Position numbers and translations under genes: made by a program. This document shows, piece after piece, positions 1 through 7,353 of a stretch of 19,327 nt of DNA. The first letter of the stretch is position 1; every line of letters begins with the position of its first letter. The notes under the pieces were generated by a model, which saw only the letters and a list, made by a program, of their open reading frames with translations, was not told where the DNA came from and searched no databases. Source of the stretch: Alphaproteobacteria bacterium (lineage in GTDB: Bacteria; Pseudomonadota; Alphaproteobacteria; UBA3830); assembly GCA_025998595.1 (NCBI GenBank), contig BNWE01000017.1:1-19327 (forward strand), in the 5' to 3' direction.

Positions 1-88
1 AGATGATAGTCATTGCATCAGCTCTTTGGAACTTGCATCTAGCCTGTTCAAAATAATAGACAAACTGGAAGCCTACCTCACTCTTTAA
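1..88 (+). CDS. Possible 3' end of a gene entering from the left
   Basis: Frame 2 of the plus strand is open from the window edge to a TAA at 86-88 and gives 28 residues with a regular helical pattern (…LELASSLFKIIDKLEAYLTL). A minus-strand frame that starts at ATG 91 and runs off the left edge is also open, so the strand is not certain. I prefer the plus reading because the hairpin at about 180-211 would then serve two convergent genes. No family is recognised. Confidence 0.3.
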   Translation, partial: DDSHCISSLELASSLFKIIDKLEAYLTL

Positions 89-179
89 CATAATCTTTAA
101 ATTAGCTCCTATTCGTGAACATGGTTAATGCTGAAAAGGAAAACGCATGTGCTGCCTCTGGTTAGGATGAGAGGAGGCT

Positions 180-211
180 GCAAAAAAACTGCCTCAGCAT
201 GTGGGGCTTTT
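180..211 (-). terminator. Imperfect terminator hairpin below the 213-1466 gene
   Basis: Read on the minus strand, GCCCC and GAGGC arms (4 of 5 pairs, with flanking A/T pairing) enclose a short loop and are followed by a run of seven T. It lies directly after the stop codon of the minus-strand gene. The plus strand also has T-rich sequence after the hairpin, so it could act in both directions. Confidence 0.4.
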
Positions 212-212
212 A

Positions 213-1466
213 TCATTTTTTCAACTTAGAATACAATTCATGAGCTGCCTCGTTATACGATCCAGTATTCTCAATTTCCTCAAGTTGCTCAAGGGTAAAA
301 TCCCAATCCCAGAACGTTCCCTGTATCACATCACATTGTTCTTCTGTAATAAGATGAGCGAAAGATAATCCGCTAACTTCGCGAAAAAAAGCCATTTTAC
401 CGTCGAACAACTCTATTTCCTTGAGTCGCTCAGGAGTAAGGCGCCGTTCTCTGCATTTCTCTATTTCTTCAAATTGCTCTGGTGTAAGATGCAACCATCT
501 TCTTATACAACCAAAACCATTATCTCTCGCTTCTCTTATTGCACGACATATTGCTTCGTTTTGCTTAGCGGAAAATTTATTTTTATTAAAAAAGCAAATT
601 GCGAGTATGTCAGGAAGAGCACATTTCTCAAAATATACTATAGGTATACTTTGCAATTGCTCTTTGGAAAAGATATTTATCAAGCCTCGCCGGATAGCAG
701 AACTGAATAGCAAAACAAACACAGGCTGTGGAAGTTTTCGATATTGAGCAGCTGTTATTGTCTCACTGCCTATATAGACTATCACACTAACATATCTAGG
801 AATATCTCTTGCGACCTCATCTTCATGAAGATAGCTTACAACATCTGTCACCTCTTTAAATTTATAAAGATGACTTACAATGTCATCATAAACTCTCCAA
901 AGATAGACGGATCGGTCAAATGGAGAAAGTTCCACAAAACCCGGGCTGTTACAAATATCAAGACATTCTGCAAACGTCATTTCTTCAATCGACCGACCAT
1001 TCTGATCAGAACGCTTTACCTCACGTGCATCATATAATTTTTGGCTACCTTGATTTTTTCCAATGAACACTCTCTTCAAGAGGCAACTGTCGTGATGTTG
1101 TTGGCCACTTTGAATGAGCTGCTCAATTCCTTTTTCAAACTCTCTATTAAAATCCCAAACTCTACGTTTTAAAGAATCGCTCTGTCGAATCCATTTGAAA
1201 TACGGATGATCTTTCCATTGAAAATGCTCGTCACACATACCAAATATAGCCTTAGTTTTTGCATCTTCGTCCGTCATGTTTTTTAACAACAAAAAGATAA
1301 GATCTCGCATTATTCCACTAAACCCATTTGGGACGTTATATTTTTGATCTACTGTTATTGCAGAAACGGGATTTTTTTGCTCAGTTGTCGATTCCTCTAC
1401 CATTGCATTCGACGATCCAATTGCGAACACACTCGCACACAGCACAGTCATAGTGATTTTTTTCAT
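213..1466 (-). CDS. Secreted helical protein with LTxEQ repeats, putative effector
   Basis: The start is placed at ATG 1466, 15 codons inside the longest frame. There a GGAG lies 5 nt upstream and the protein opens with a clear signal peptide (MKKITMTVLCASVFAIGSSNA, cleavage about residue 21). The mature part is charged and mainly helical. Residues about 50-90 (MRDLIFLLLKNMTDEDAKTK, then aromatic WKDHPYFKW) follow the spacing of an F-box, but the match is weak. The C-terminal third holds a short motif of the form [LF][TS]xEQ[LF]xxI at least five times: FSKEQLQSI, LTPEQFEEI, LTPERLKEI, ITEEQCDVI and FTLEQLEEI. No enzyme motif is visible. The 417-residue protein stands alone, with a hairpin after its stop. 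A secreted protein with degenerate helical repeats in this kind of genome suggests a host-directed effector, which is inference. The family is not recognised. Confidence 0.75.
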   Translation of the reverse strand: MKKITMTVLCASVFAIGSSNAMVEESTTEQKNPVSAITVDQKYNVPNGFSGIMRDLIFLLLKNMTDEDAKTKAIFGMCDEHFQWKDHPYFKWIRQSDSLKRRVWDFNREFEKGIEQLIQSGQQHHDSCLLKRVFIGKNQGSQKLYDAREVKRSDQNGRSIEEMTFAECLDICNSPGFVELSPFDRSVYLWRVYDDIVSHLYKFKEVTDVVSYLHEDEVARDIPRYVSVIVYIGSETITAAQYRKLPQPVFVLLFSSAIRRGLINIFSKEQLQSIPIVYFEKCALPDILAICFFNKNKFSAKQNEAICRAIREARDNGFGCIRRWLHLTPEQFEEIEKCRERRLTPERLKEIELFDGKMAFFREVSGLSFAHLITEEQCDVIQGTFWDWDFTLEQLEEIENTGSYNEAAHELYSKLKK

Positions 1467-1633
1467 AACCTCTCCATTTTTTGTAAAACCCATTGCTAAT
1501 ATGTATACCACACGCAGCGATCAAATCAAGTGTTTTTTGTGGGCTTAATTTGTAAATTTCCAACAATAGAAGAATCATGTTCGGCCTAACAGCAGGATCC
1601 ATAAAAGGCTAAATGTTTGCAACATGGGCGCTA

Positions 1634-1771
1634 ATGGCTTCGCCTCCTTCTGCGGGGTATGCGAGCTCTATCTTCAATCTCTATTGGAGTTTGATTCCAC
1701 ACTTTACCACCCCCCTCAGCTTTTTATTTAAAATAAGATGTGCTAAGCTGTTGATGTATTTAACAAAATGA
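1634..1771 (+). CDS. Small ORF, 45 aa, unknown
   Basis: An ATG-to-TGA frame of 45 residues with a hydrophobic, aromatic middle (FNLYWSLIPHFTTPLSFLF). It ends at TGA 1769-1771, whose last base begins the AGGAG that precedes the next small ORF, so the two would be coupled if translated. No Shine-Dalgarno is evident for this one. Other frames here are also open, so it may be a remnant or chance. Confidence 0.15.
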   Translation: MASPPSAGYASSIFNLYWSLIPHFTTPLSFLFKIRCAKLLMYLTK

Positions 1772-1777
1772 GGAGTT

Positions 1778-1957
1778 ATGCATCTTAGAAAAACGGGAAA
1801 CGCGTCGGTTTTGTCAAAGTGTATTGGAAGCAATCTAAAACAAAAGGTTCTAAACATTGATCCAAGACTTATTGTTGCAATCTCAGATTGCGTTGCGGCA
1901 AGTCTCACGACCAGGAGCGTAAATTCTTACGAATGGATCAATGTTCTTCCAATTTGA
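1778..1957 (+). CDS. Small ORF, 59 aa, unknown
   Basis: ATG 1778 is preceded by AGGAG only 2 nt away, and the frame runs 59 codons to TGA 1955-1957. The product is mixed in character (…LNIDPRLIVAISDCVAASLT…), with no signal peptide and no recognised domain. It may be a fragment of a decayed gene. The rest of 1512-2098 holds no better gene candidate on either strand. Confidence 0.25.
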   Translation: MHLRKTGNASVLSKCIGSNLKQKVLNIDPRLIVAISDCVAASLTTRSVNSYEWINVLPI

Positions 1958-2098
1958 CAAAAGACTTGGCAATCATCTTCTATATGATCGTCTCGTCTAC
2001 TTTCTTTCACAAGTTGTGGGCTCATGTGCCATGGATCACGTGAAAAAACAAAGACGGGTGGTAAGCGTGCTAGGATATATTCACCGCTGCGGCAAGGA

Positions 2099-3001
2099 TC
2101 ATTTATTGCTTTCGGTGACGCTTTGGGCTGCAAATATTGTTTCGCGAATTTGATTACTAAGTTCAGCTACATTTCCTGGCGAATGGGGAACGAATACCAC
2201 ATTTGATTTAGAACCTGCACCGATTTCTTTCAATGTATCAATATATTGAATTAATAAAACCATATCCATGACATGGCTAGCTTTAGCTCCAGGAATTTGC
2301 CGCACGAATCCTTCGACGGATTGTCCGAGGCCATCGATAATTGCCTGTCTTTGTCCGGCGATCCCTTTTCCATGAAGAATACTGGCCTCTGCTTCCGCTT
2401 CCGCATGCTTCACCCTCAAAATCTTTTCTGCTTCTCCCTTTTCGGTGGCGGCCACACGTAATCGCTGAGCGGTATTTATCTCATTCATGGCTGCTTTTAC
2501 GTTTTGATCCGGATTGATATCGGTAACCAGCGCTTTTATGATGCCATAGCCGAATTCGGCCATTGGAGTTGCTAACTCTGACTCTACAGCATCAGCGATA
2601 TCATCTTTCTTGGAGAAAACGTCGTCCAAAACCAACTTGGGAACTTGCGCTCGAACCAAATCAAATACGAAAGCTTCTATTTGGTATGTGGAATCGTTCA
2701 ACATATAGCAGGCTTCGAAGACTTTTTCCGGAAGAACCTTGTATTGAACCGCTACGACGACGTTTACAAACACGTTGTCCAGAGTTTTCGTCTCTACTGA
2801 TACATCCAACTGATGTATTCTAAAGGATAGTCTGCTTGCAATTGCATCGATAAATGGAATTCTCCACCGCAATCCAGGATCGGCAATCCGATGAAATTTA
2901 CCCATTCTTTCAATAACTGCACAGGTTTGCTGTTGGACAGTAAATACGCCCAAAACAAAAAGCAACACAGCAAAAACAAAAAAAGCAAACACGATATTCA
3001 C
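2099..3001 (-). CDS. SPFH/Band 7 membrane protein, HIR/stomatin type
   Basis: Membrane scaffold protein of the SPFH (stomatin/prohibitin/flotillin/HflK-C) superfamily, 300 aa. Residues 1-21 form a single membrane anchor. An SPFH domain follows from about residue 25 (ERMGKFHRIADPGLRWRIPF) to about 190, then an Ala/Glu-rich coiled region (EKGEAEKILRVKHAEAEAEA) typical of the family. Motifs such as QLDVSVETKTLDNVFVNVVV and the DI-PD-VK-AMNEIN run are closest, by my recollection, to plant HIR proteins and their bacterial slipin-like homologues. Such proteins form large membrane rings and organise proteases or microdomains. The start is GTG 3001, with GGAG 8 nt upstream. There is no NfeD or HflK partner next to it, so a partner cannot be named. 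The upstream gene is 200 bp away, so it is probably a single transcription unit. Confidence 0.9.
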   Translation of the reverse strand: MNIVFAFFVFAVLLFVLGVFTVQQQTCAVIERMGKFHRIADPGLRWRIPFIDAIASRLSFRIHQLDVSVETKTLDNVFVNVVVAVQYKVLPEKVFEACYMLNDSTYQIEAFVFDLVRAQVPKLVLDDVFSKKDDIADAVESELATPMAEFGYGIIKALVTDINPDQNVKAAMNEINTAQRLRVAATEKGEAEKILRVKHAEAEAEASILHGKGIAGQRQAIIDGLGQSVEGFVRQIPGAKASHVMDMVLLIQYIDTLKEIGAGSKSNVVFVPHSPGNVAELSNQIRETIFAAQSVTESNK

Positions 3002-3027
3002 GATAACTACTCCACAAAATCCTTATT

Positions 3028-3056
3028 AATCTAATATAGTGAGACAGTTATAGCAA
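3028..3056 (-). promoter_or_regulatory. Candidate promoter of the SPFH gene
   Basis: On the minus strand TTGCTA (3056-3051), a 17-nt spacer and TAGATT (3033-3028) stand about 27 nt before the GTG start. This matches sigma-70 spacing with moderate boxes. Confidence 0.4.
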
Positions 3057-3079
3057 GAGACACATTTTGTAATCTTTTC

Positions 3080-3174
3080 CTATGTTGGATCTTTTTGTCG
3101 TCGGTGCTTGCAGTACACGCGTTTCATTATCACAGAATCCAACGTCACGTTGGCCTAAAAATCCTCCAACATAG
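3080..3174. repeat. 95-bp MITE-like element with 10-bp inverted ends
   Basis: CTATGTTGGA at 3080-3089 and its exact reverse complement at 3165-3174 bound a noncoding stretch between the TadE-like and SPFH genes. Inside, 3104-3156 matches 10659-10711 in the porin gene at 46 of 53 positions by eye, including the perfect hairpin CCAACGTCACGTTGG at 3139-3153. No target-site duplication is evident. Confidence 0.55.
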
Positions 3175-3201
3175 TCGGTTTCGATCTAATTATATTGTGC
3201 T

Positions 3202-3852
3202 CTACCAAGGCAGTAATCGACTGCTGCATATACCACACCCTCTGCCCCAAAGAAGGTATTTCTTCTTATCTGCTGTATTCGTACCACCATTAAAAATGAT
3301 TTTTACATATGGGCTTGAGAATTGATAGTCGCATACAAAAGTTAACACAAAGGCCTTTCCAACTAGATCTGACTTTTTAGGGAAGGTGCTTTCCGGTGTT
3401 ATGTCATCGACGTTGGCCATGTGGCCGGCTCTTTCGATAAAACCTGAGCCGCCGCTTGTTAAATAAGTGTCTTTGTCGACGCTGTTAGGAGTATACCAGT
3501 AAATATCTTCTGCTCCATAGGGAGGAACGTTGCACATTGTCTCTAGATTTTCATATATGGAGAAGTGCCAGGTTATACTGTCGTGCGGTATGTATGCTGG
3601 TCTATGCTTATCAATGATGTCGTTAAATCTTTCCGCGCTTTTTTCTTCTATAAATACAAATGTCGCTTCTGCAGCAATTGACTCGATTGCCACTTTGGTC
3701 ATATATACTTTTATCGTCTCCAGCATAAAAAACATAAGTATCAAAAAAACTGGAAGAGTTATCGCAGTTTCGGCAAGAGCTCCTCCCTCAGCCAGCGTCA
3801 CGCGTGGCGGTGCAACCACAAAGGCAAATATTTTTTTGAGTAACTGATTCAT
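3202..3852 (-). CDS. TadE/TadG-like protein
   Basis: A 216-aa protein with the hallmark N-terminus of TadE/TadG-like pilus-assembly proteins: a short basic start, then EGGALAETAITLPVFLILMF. This is the small-Glu-hydrophobic pattern of the pseudopilin-like membrane segment, at about residues 22-48. The remainder is an extracytoplasmic domain with no motif I recognise. TadE-like proteins are minor pseudopilins of the Flp/Tad secretion and adhesion apparatus, but no other tad genes (ATPase, secretin, flp) are in the window, so this one is an orphan here. The Shine-Dalgarno is weak. The codons for RVTLA near residue 20 contain a near-copy of the hairpin repeat seen at 13692, which may be chance. 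Confidence 0.7.
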   Translation of the reverse strand: MNQLLKKIFAFVVAPPRVTLAEGGALAETAITLPVFLILMFFMLETIKVYMTKVAIESIAAEATFVFIEEKSAERFNDIIDKHRPAYIPHDSITWHFSIYENLETMCNVPPYGAEDIYWYTPNSVDKDTYLTSGGSGFIERAGHMANVDDITPESTFPKKSDLVGKAFVLTFVCDYQFSSPYVKIIFNGGTNTADKKKYLLWGRGCGICSSRLLPW

Positions 3853-4045
3853 TTTAGGTCACGTCATTATGAGCTTTCAATTATATTGTATTTTAAATTA
3901 GCTAATTAATTGTTTATTTCTCAATTTGATTTGAGCATCTTATACATCTTCAAGACGAGAAGTTGCACTCATTCAACAACTTAAGAGCTTTTTCGAAATT
4001 ACCGCCATTAAAATAAGGAAAACAAATATTTTTTTAAAAAGGGGC

Positions 4046-4074
4046 TTGCAAATGTACTCCAATGCGCATATATA
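4046..4074 (+). promoter_or_regulatory. Promoter of the kinase-like gene
   Basis: TTGCAA (4046-4051), a 17-nt spacer and TATATA (4069-4074) give a good sigma-70 match about 40 nt before the start. The A/T-rich stretch 3853-4045 upstream holds no gene. Confidence 0.55.
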
Positions 4075-4116
4075 TACTGCGTGATCTAGTTATATGGTAA
4101 AAAAATGGAGAAAAAT

Positions 4117-5748
4117 ATGAAAAAATTTTTGCTAATGGGGTTATTGGCAGCTTTGTCGCATGATGGTTGTGAGGCAAGCAATTTTATAAAAGAAGTATCT
4201 GGTACCATCGTGTTGCAGACTAAGGAGAGAACTTCTGCAGCAGCTCAGAAATTTGCTGATGCACAGAAAGCGGCTCTCGCAAAGAGAGCGGTGTCGAAGA
4301 GAATCGCTGCCGAGCGGAGAGCGCTTGCACAGAAAGAGCAGGAGTTAAGTCGTGAGGCTCGTGTCAACAGGATGTTTGACAGAAAACCTGTGAGTAGGTT
4401 GGCGGTAGAGATTTTTGTAGCTCAGTGTTTAGGAAAGCAAACTACAGATGTCAGTGAATTGTATGCCAGCGAATATAACATAGATAAGCGTCGGAATGGA
4501 GCGCCGCAGATTTTTCGAGTAACACTTGATGGCAAAAATTACATCGTAAGAACAGTTGATTCAATTGAGAGGCCATTTGACGACATATACAACCCACTGT
4601 TTTGTTATTTTAACGACGCAAAAGTGAGGCATATAAACAGTACTCAAAGAGAACTGGAAGCTAGGAAATTGGGCATTAGTTTGGCTGGTCCATTAAACTT
4701 CGCTGCGTACGATCTTAGCCGAAAGGAAATACGCTTGGCAAATCCGGATGAAGTTGGCAGTGCCGAAGTTCAGATGTGTTTAACGCAAGAAGTTAATGGG
4801 ACTACTTTGAAAGATATATTTGACGAAGACGAAGCGAAAATTGGTCAAATTATAGAGGCGGTAGCTCGAGGTGGACAAATTGATGAAGGTATGAGGGGGG
4901 CTCTAAAAGCATCTTTTGATATTGGATACTTAGTTGGCGAAGCAGTCGCCAATCTCCATAAGATAGGATACTTTGGGAATGGAGAATCAACGACAGTTCA
5001 CGGAGATACAACCGAAAGGAATGTGTATGTTGATATTGTTAATAGAATTGTAAAATTCATAGATTTGGATCGAATGGGTGGAGAAGATGAAATAATAGGC
5101 AGCAAACATTCTATTGATTTCGAGGTAAAATCATTGTTGATCACAAGGTATCCGCAAGAGTTTTCCAAATATTTGTTTTTAAAGCAATGCCTACCATCTG
5201 GTATTCCTTATGCGGTTGGTTTCTTAAATGGATACAAAAAAGCATTTCCAGCAATGATCCCTGAGTTTCGAGCTAAAACGGTGTTAGATGAACGAAATGA
5301 ATACAGATCAACATTGGATTGTATGATATATAATATCTTTTACAGAAGCTTTGGTAGCGATGTACTTTTGGGTACGCAAAATATGGATGCGAGCACCAAA
5401 GATAACGATAGATGGATATTTGATAGGCTGGCAGTAGCAATGGAACTACATAGAGGAAATGTAAATGGAGAAAATGTGAATTTTGATACATTTGCAAAAG
5501 TTATGGGGATCATTGGAAAGTCAGTAGTACTTAAGAACGAAATGGCGGAAGCGAAGAACGCTGTAAAGACAGTACGAGAAGCAGCTAAGAAAACAGCTCG
5601 AGAAGCTGGGCTAAGTGAGTATCAAGTTTTCGAAGCGGCAAATAGAGCAGAAAGAGCAACAAAAGCGGTAAGAATAGCAAGAATAATAGCCGTTGATATT
5701 GCGGCCAAAAATTTTGACATGCGCAAAGAGTTAGAGGCGCTTATCTAA
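4117..5748 (+). CDS. Secreted kinase-like (APH/choline-kinase fold) protein
   Basis: A 543-aa predicted secreted protein. The start is placed at ATG 4117 because the GGAG that serves it overlaps the earlier ATG at 4105. Residues 1-20 are a signal peptide (MKKFLLMGLLAALSHDGCEA), and 31-90 form an Ala/Lys/Glu-rich coiled region. Residues about 128-320 follow the order of an aminoglycoside-phosphotransferase/protein-kinase-like core: a strand NYIVRTVD where the ATP lysine would lie (Arg145 instead), a helix QRELEARKLG with a possible salt-bridge Glu, a hinge-like TQEVNGTTLKDIF, a catalytic loop HGDTTERNVYV (Asp297, Asn302) and a metal-binding FIDLDRMGG (Asp316, Asp318). The last 70 residues are again Ala/Lys/Arg coiled. 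The catalytic Asp, Asn and metal Asp are kept, so it may be active, but the lysine is not where expected. The substrate is unknown, and export suggests a host target (inference). Confidence 0.75.
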   Translation: MKKFLLMGLLAALSHDGCEASNFIKEVSGTIVLQTKERTSAAAQKFADAQKAALAKRAVSKRIAAERRALAQKEQELSREARVNRMFDRKPVSRLAVEIFVAQCLGKQTTDVSELYASEYNIDKRRNGAPQIFRVTLDGKNYIVRTVDSIERPFDDIYNPLFCYFNDAKVRHINSTQRELEARKLGISLAGPLNFAAYDLSRKEIRLANPDEVGSAEVQMCLTQEVNGTTLKDIFDEDEAKIGQIIEAVARGGQIDEGMRGALKASFDIGYLVGEAVANLHKIGYFGNGESTTVHGDTTERNVYVDIVNRIVKFIDLDRMGGEDEIIGSKHSIDFEVKSLLITRYPQEFSKYLFLKQCLPSGIPYAVGFLNGYKKAFPAMIPEFRAKTVLDERNEYRSTLDCMIYNIFYRSFGSDVLLGTQNMDASTKDNDRWIFDRLAVAMELHRGNVNGENVNFDTFAKVMGIIGKSVVLKNEMAEAKNAVKTVREAAKKTAREAGLSEYQVFEAANRAERATKAVRIARIIAVDIAAKNFDMRKELEALI

Positions 5749-5766
5749 GGTCATTGCAGCCAGTGT

Positions 5767-5789
5767 GCCAGCTCGAAAGTCGGGTTGGC
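5767..5789 (+). other. Hairpin after the kinase-like gene
   Basis: GCCAGCTCGA and TCGGGTTGGC pair over 10 bp with two G-T wobbles around a 3-nt loop, 18 nt after the stop. There is no T run, so it is not a standard terminator; it may protect the mRNA end. Confidence 0.3.
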
Positions 5790-5862
5790 GCCGTTATCAA
5801 CAAATTCTTAACAATTATATGCTTTATTTATAGATGGTAGTTGTTAATAGTTTGATGTACTT

Positions 5863-6768
5863 ATGAAATCTATAGCCGTATTGATTCCGTGTTATAACGA
5901 AGAAAGTACCGTATCAGGAGTTGTGCATTCGTTCAGAGGACATCTTCCGAACGCGACCATCTACGTTTATGATAATTGCTCCAGCGATAGAACTGCTGAA
6001 TTTGCGGAGGCTGCCGGAGCAATCGTTCAGAAAGTACGAGATAAGGGAAAGGGAAACGTCGTTAGAAAGATGTTTTCTGACGTAGATGCAGATATTCTCG
6101 TAATGGTAGATGGAGATTCCACCTATGACGCCTCCGATGCTCCACGCATGGTTGACATAATAGAGTCATCGCATGTGGACATGGTGGTAGCAGTTCGAAG
6201 AGAACTTTCGGACAAGGCATATCCAGGTGGTCACAAAATTGGCAACAAAATATTTAATTTTATACTGAAAGCGCTATTTAAAAGCACATTTACCGATGCT
6301 TTTTCTGGATATAGAGCGTTTTCCAAGAGGTTCGTAAAAACGTTTCCGGTTACAACGAATGGGTTCGATATAGAAGTTGAGTTATCCATACATGCGTTAA
6401 CATTATCCATTCCTTTCACTGAAATCGAGTCGAAATATCAGGAGCGGCCGCCTAACTCCAGAAGTAAGCTCAGCACATTTAAGGATGGGTTCCAGATTCT
6501 TCTGAGAATTATATTTTTACTAAAAGAAAACAGGCCTTTGTTTTTCTTCGGAGTCATCTCGCTGATATTATTTTTGTTTTCGATGGTTATATCATATCCG
6601 ATGGCTTTGACATTTCTTAATACTGGACTTGTGCCACGATTTCCAGCTGCAGTACTTTGTGTCGGACTGGTAATGATTTCGTTTTTTAGCATTATTTATG
6701 GTATGATCTTAGATAGCATTAGTCGAGCACGCACTAAAACAAAAAAATTGCATTTTCTGTTGTTCTAG
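5863..6768 (+). CDS. Membrane-anchored family 2 glycosyltransferase (DPM1/ArnC-like)
   Basis: A 301-aa GT-A fold glycosyltransferase of family 2 that transfers a nucleotide-activated sugar, most likely to a lipid-phosphate carrier, at the inner face of the cytoplasmic membrane. The N-terminus has IPCYNEESTV (nucleotide site), YDNCSSDRT, and the DxD metal motif in VMVDGDSTYD (Asp83, Asp85). DAFSGYRAFSKRFVK and TNGFDIEVELS are the acceptor-side motifs of dolichol-phosphate/undecaprenyl-phosphate sugar transferases. Two C-terminal membrane segments lie at about residues 223-245 and 258-281, as in GtrB/ArnC-type enzymes. The donor sugar cannot be told from sequence. The Shine-Dalgarno is weak, and the gene stands 114 bp after the kinase-like gene. 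The stop codon runs into a small hairpin (AGACTG/CAGTCT, 6767-6782) without a T run. Confidence 0.88.
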   Translation: MKSIAVLIPCYNEESTVSGVVHSFRGHLPNATIYVYDNCSSDRTAEFAEAAGAIVQKVRDKGKGNVVRKMFSDVDADILVMVDGDSTYDASDAPRMVDIIESSHVDMVVAVRRELSDKAYPGGHKIGNKIFNFILKALFKSTFTDAFSGYRAFSKRFVKTFPVTTNGFDIEVELSIHALTLSIPFTEIESKYQERPPNSRSKLSTFKDGFQILLRIIFLLKENRPLFFFGVISLILFLFSMVISYPMALTFLNTGLVPRFPAAVLCVGLVMISFFSIIYGMILDSISRARTKTKKLHFLLF

Positions 6769-6925
6769 ACTGCAAACAGTCTCAAAGGCTGCTCATAACT
6801 AAACTAAAAATCGCCAAGTTTATTATTTGAACAAATTCCGTAGCCTTCTGTATACATCGTAAGCGCTGCGATCTTTACAGATTTAGAATATTTGAAGATC
6901 CTGAAAATGCCATTTCTCACAAAAA

Positions 6926-6943
6926 CCACTGAAATTTCAGTGG
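6926..6943 (-). terminator. Terminator of tRNA-Glu, overlapping its CCA end
   Basis: CCACTGAAATTTCAGTGG is a perfect 18-bp palindrome. On the minus strand it begins with the CCA of the tRNA and is followed by TTTTTG. It is a compact intrinsic terminator whose 5' arm includes the mature tRNA 3' end. Confidence 0.8.
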
Positions 6944-7016
6944 CGTCCCCAACGAGATTCGAACTCGTGTTGTCGCCGTGAAAGGGCGATGTCCTAGGCC
7001 TCTAGACGATGGGGAC
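6941..7016 (-). tRNA. tRNA-Glu (UUC)
   Basis: A 76-nt cloverleaf on the minus strand. The acceptor GTCCCCA pairs with TGGGGAC, followed by discriminator G and encoded CCA. The D arm contains TCTAGAGGCCTAGGA. The anticodon stem TCGCC/GGCGA encloses CTTTCAC, so the anticodon is UUC, and the T arm is CGAGT-TCGAATC-TCGTT (one wobble pair). All invariant positions I checked are present. It is flanked by its own promoter and terminator. The decayed, transposase-containing zone begins on its 5' side. Confidence 0.96.
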
Positions 7017-7026
7017 AATAAACAGC

Positions 7027-7055
7027 ATCCTATACCGTTTTGTATAATAAATCAA
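7027..7055 (-). promoter_or_regulatory. Promoter of tRNA-Glu
   Basis: On the minus strand TTGATT (7055-7050), a 17-nt spacer and TAGGAT (7032-7027) lie 10 nt before the first base of the tRNA, so transcription would start within a few bases of the tRNA or at it. Confidence 0.6.
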
Positions 7056-7119
7056 CCTCTTTTTTTTGTTGTGTATTTTTCAACCAATGATTGCGTTCAT
7101 CTATTGGTCTTCCCTCAAA

Positions 7120-7353
7120 TTACAGTGTTTTTATATGAATCAATACATCACTATATGCCGTATGTGCGCTATTTAACAAAACGCCTGTGATGCAAGCACT
7201 GCCAATATATTCTCGACTTTTGGTAGACTTGAATGGTTTTCTATAACCATTTTCTTCGATAAATTTATATATATTTTTACAAAATGCTTGCATATATCGT
7301 GATATTCCAATACTATCGTTACATATTTTGAGGGTAAATATTATGAAGTACAC
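7120..7353 (-). CDS. Hypothetical ORF, 77 aa, doubtful
   Basis: The frame starts at GTG 7353, directly after a stop, and has an internal ATG at residue 21. The product is mildly basic (…FCKNIYKFIEENGYRKPFKS…) and not recognised. The upstream Shine-Dalgarno is poor, and the 5' end overlaps the start of the frameshifted plus-strand gene. It may be a remnant in the decayed zone. Confidence 0.2.
   Translation of the reverse strand: MYFIIFTLKICNDSIGISRYMQAFCKNIYKFIEENGYRKPFKSTKSREYIGSACITGVLLNSAHTAYSDVLIHIKTL
7288..7316 (+). promoter_or_regulatory. Candidate promoter of the small frameshifted gene
   Basis: TTGCAT (7288-7293), a 17-nt spacer and TACTAT (7311-7316) stand 26 nt before ATG 7343, and GAGGG lies 8 nt before that ATG. 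Confidence 0.35.

Noticed and set aside
1381..1602. 73-aa minus-strand frame in front of the LTxEQ protein
   Set aside because: It overlaps the signal-peptide region of the accepted gene in another frame. Its opening MDPAVRP resembles REP mistranslation, but the DNA match is too weak to call a repeat.
1927..2133. 68-aa minus-strand frame overlapping the SPFH gene end
   Set aside because: It overlaps the better supported SPFH 3' end in another frame, lacks a Shine-Dalgarno and has no domain.
3181..3215. tRNA-like phrase GGTAGAGCAC on the minus strand
   Set aside because: No acceptor, anticodon or T arm can be built around it, and it overlaps the TadE-like stop codon by chance.
3793..3808. 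Near-copy of the hairpin repeat inside the TadE-like gene
   Set aside because: One arm is interrupted by an extra base and no flanking repeat sequence is shared, so chance is as likely as a decayed copy.
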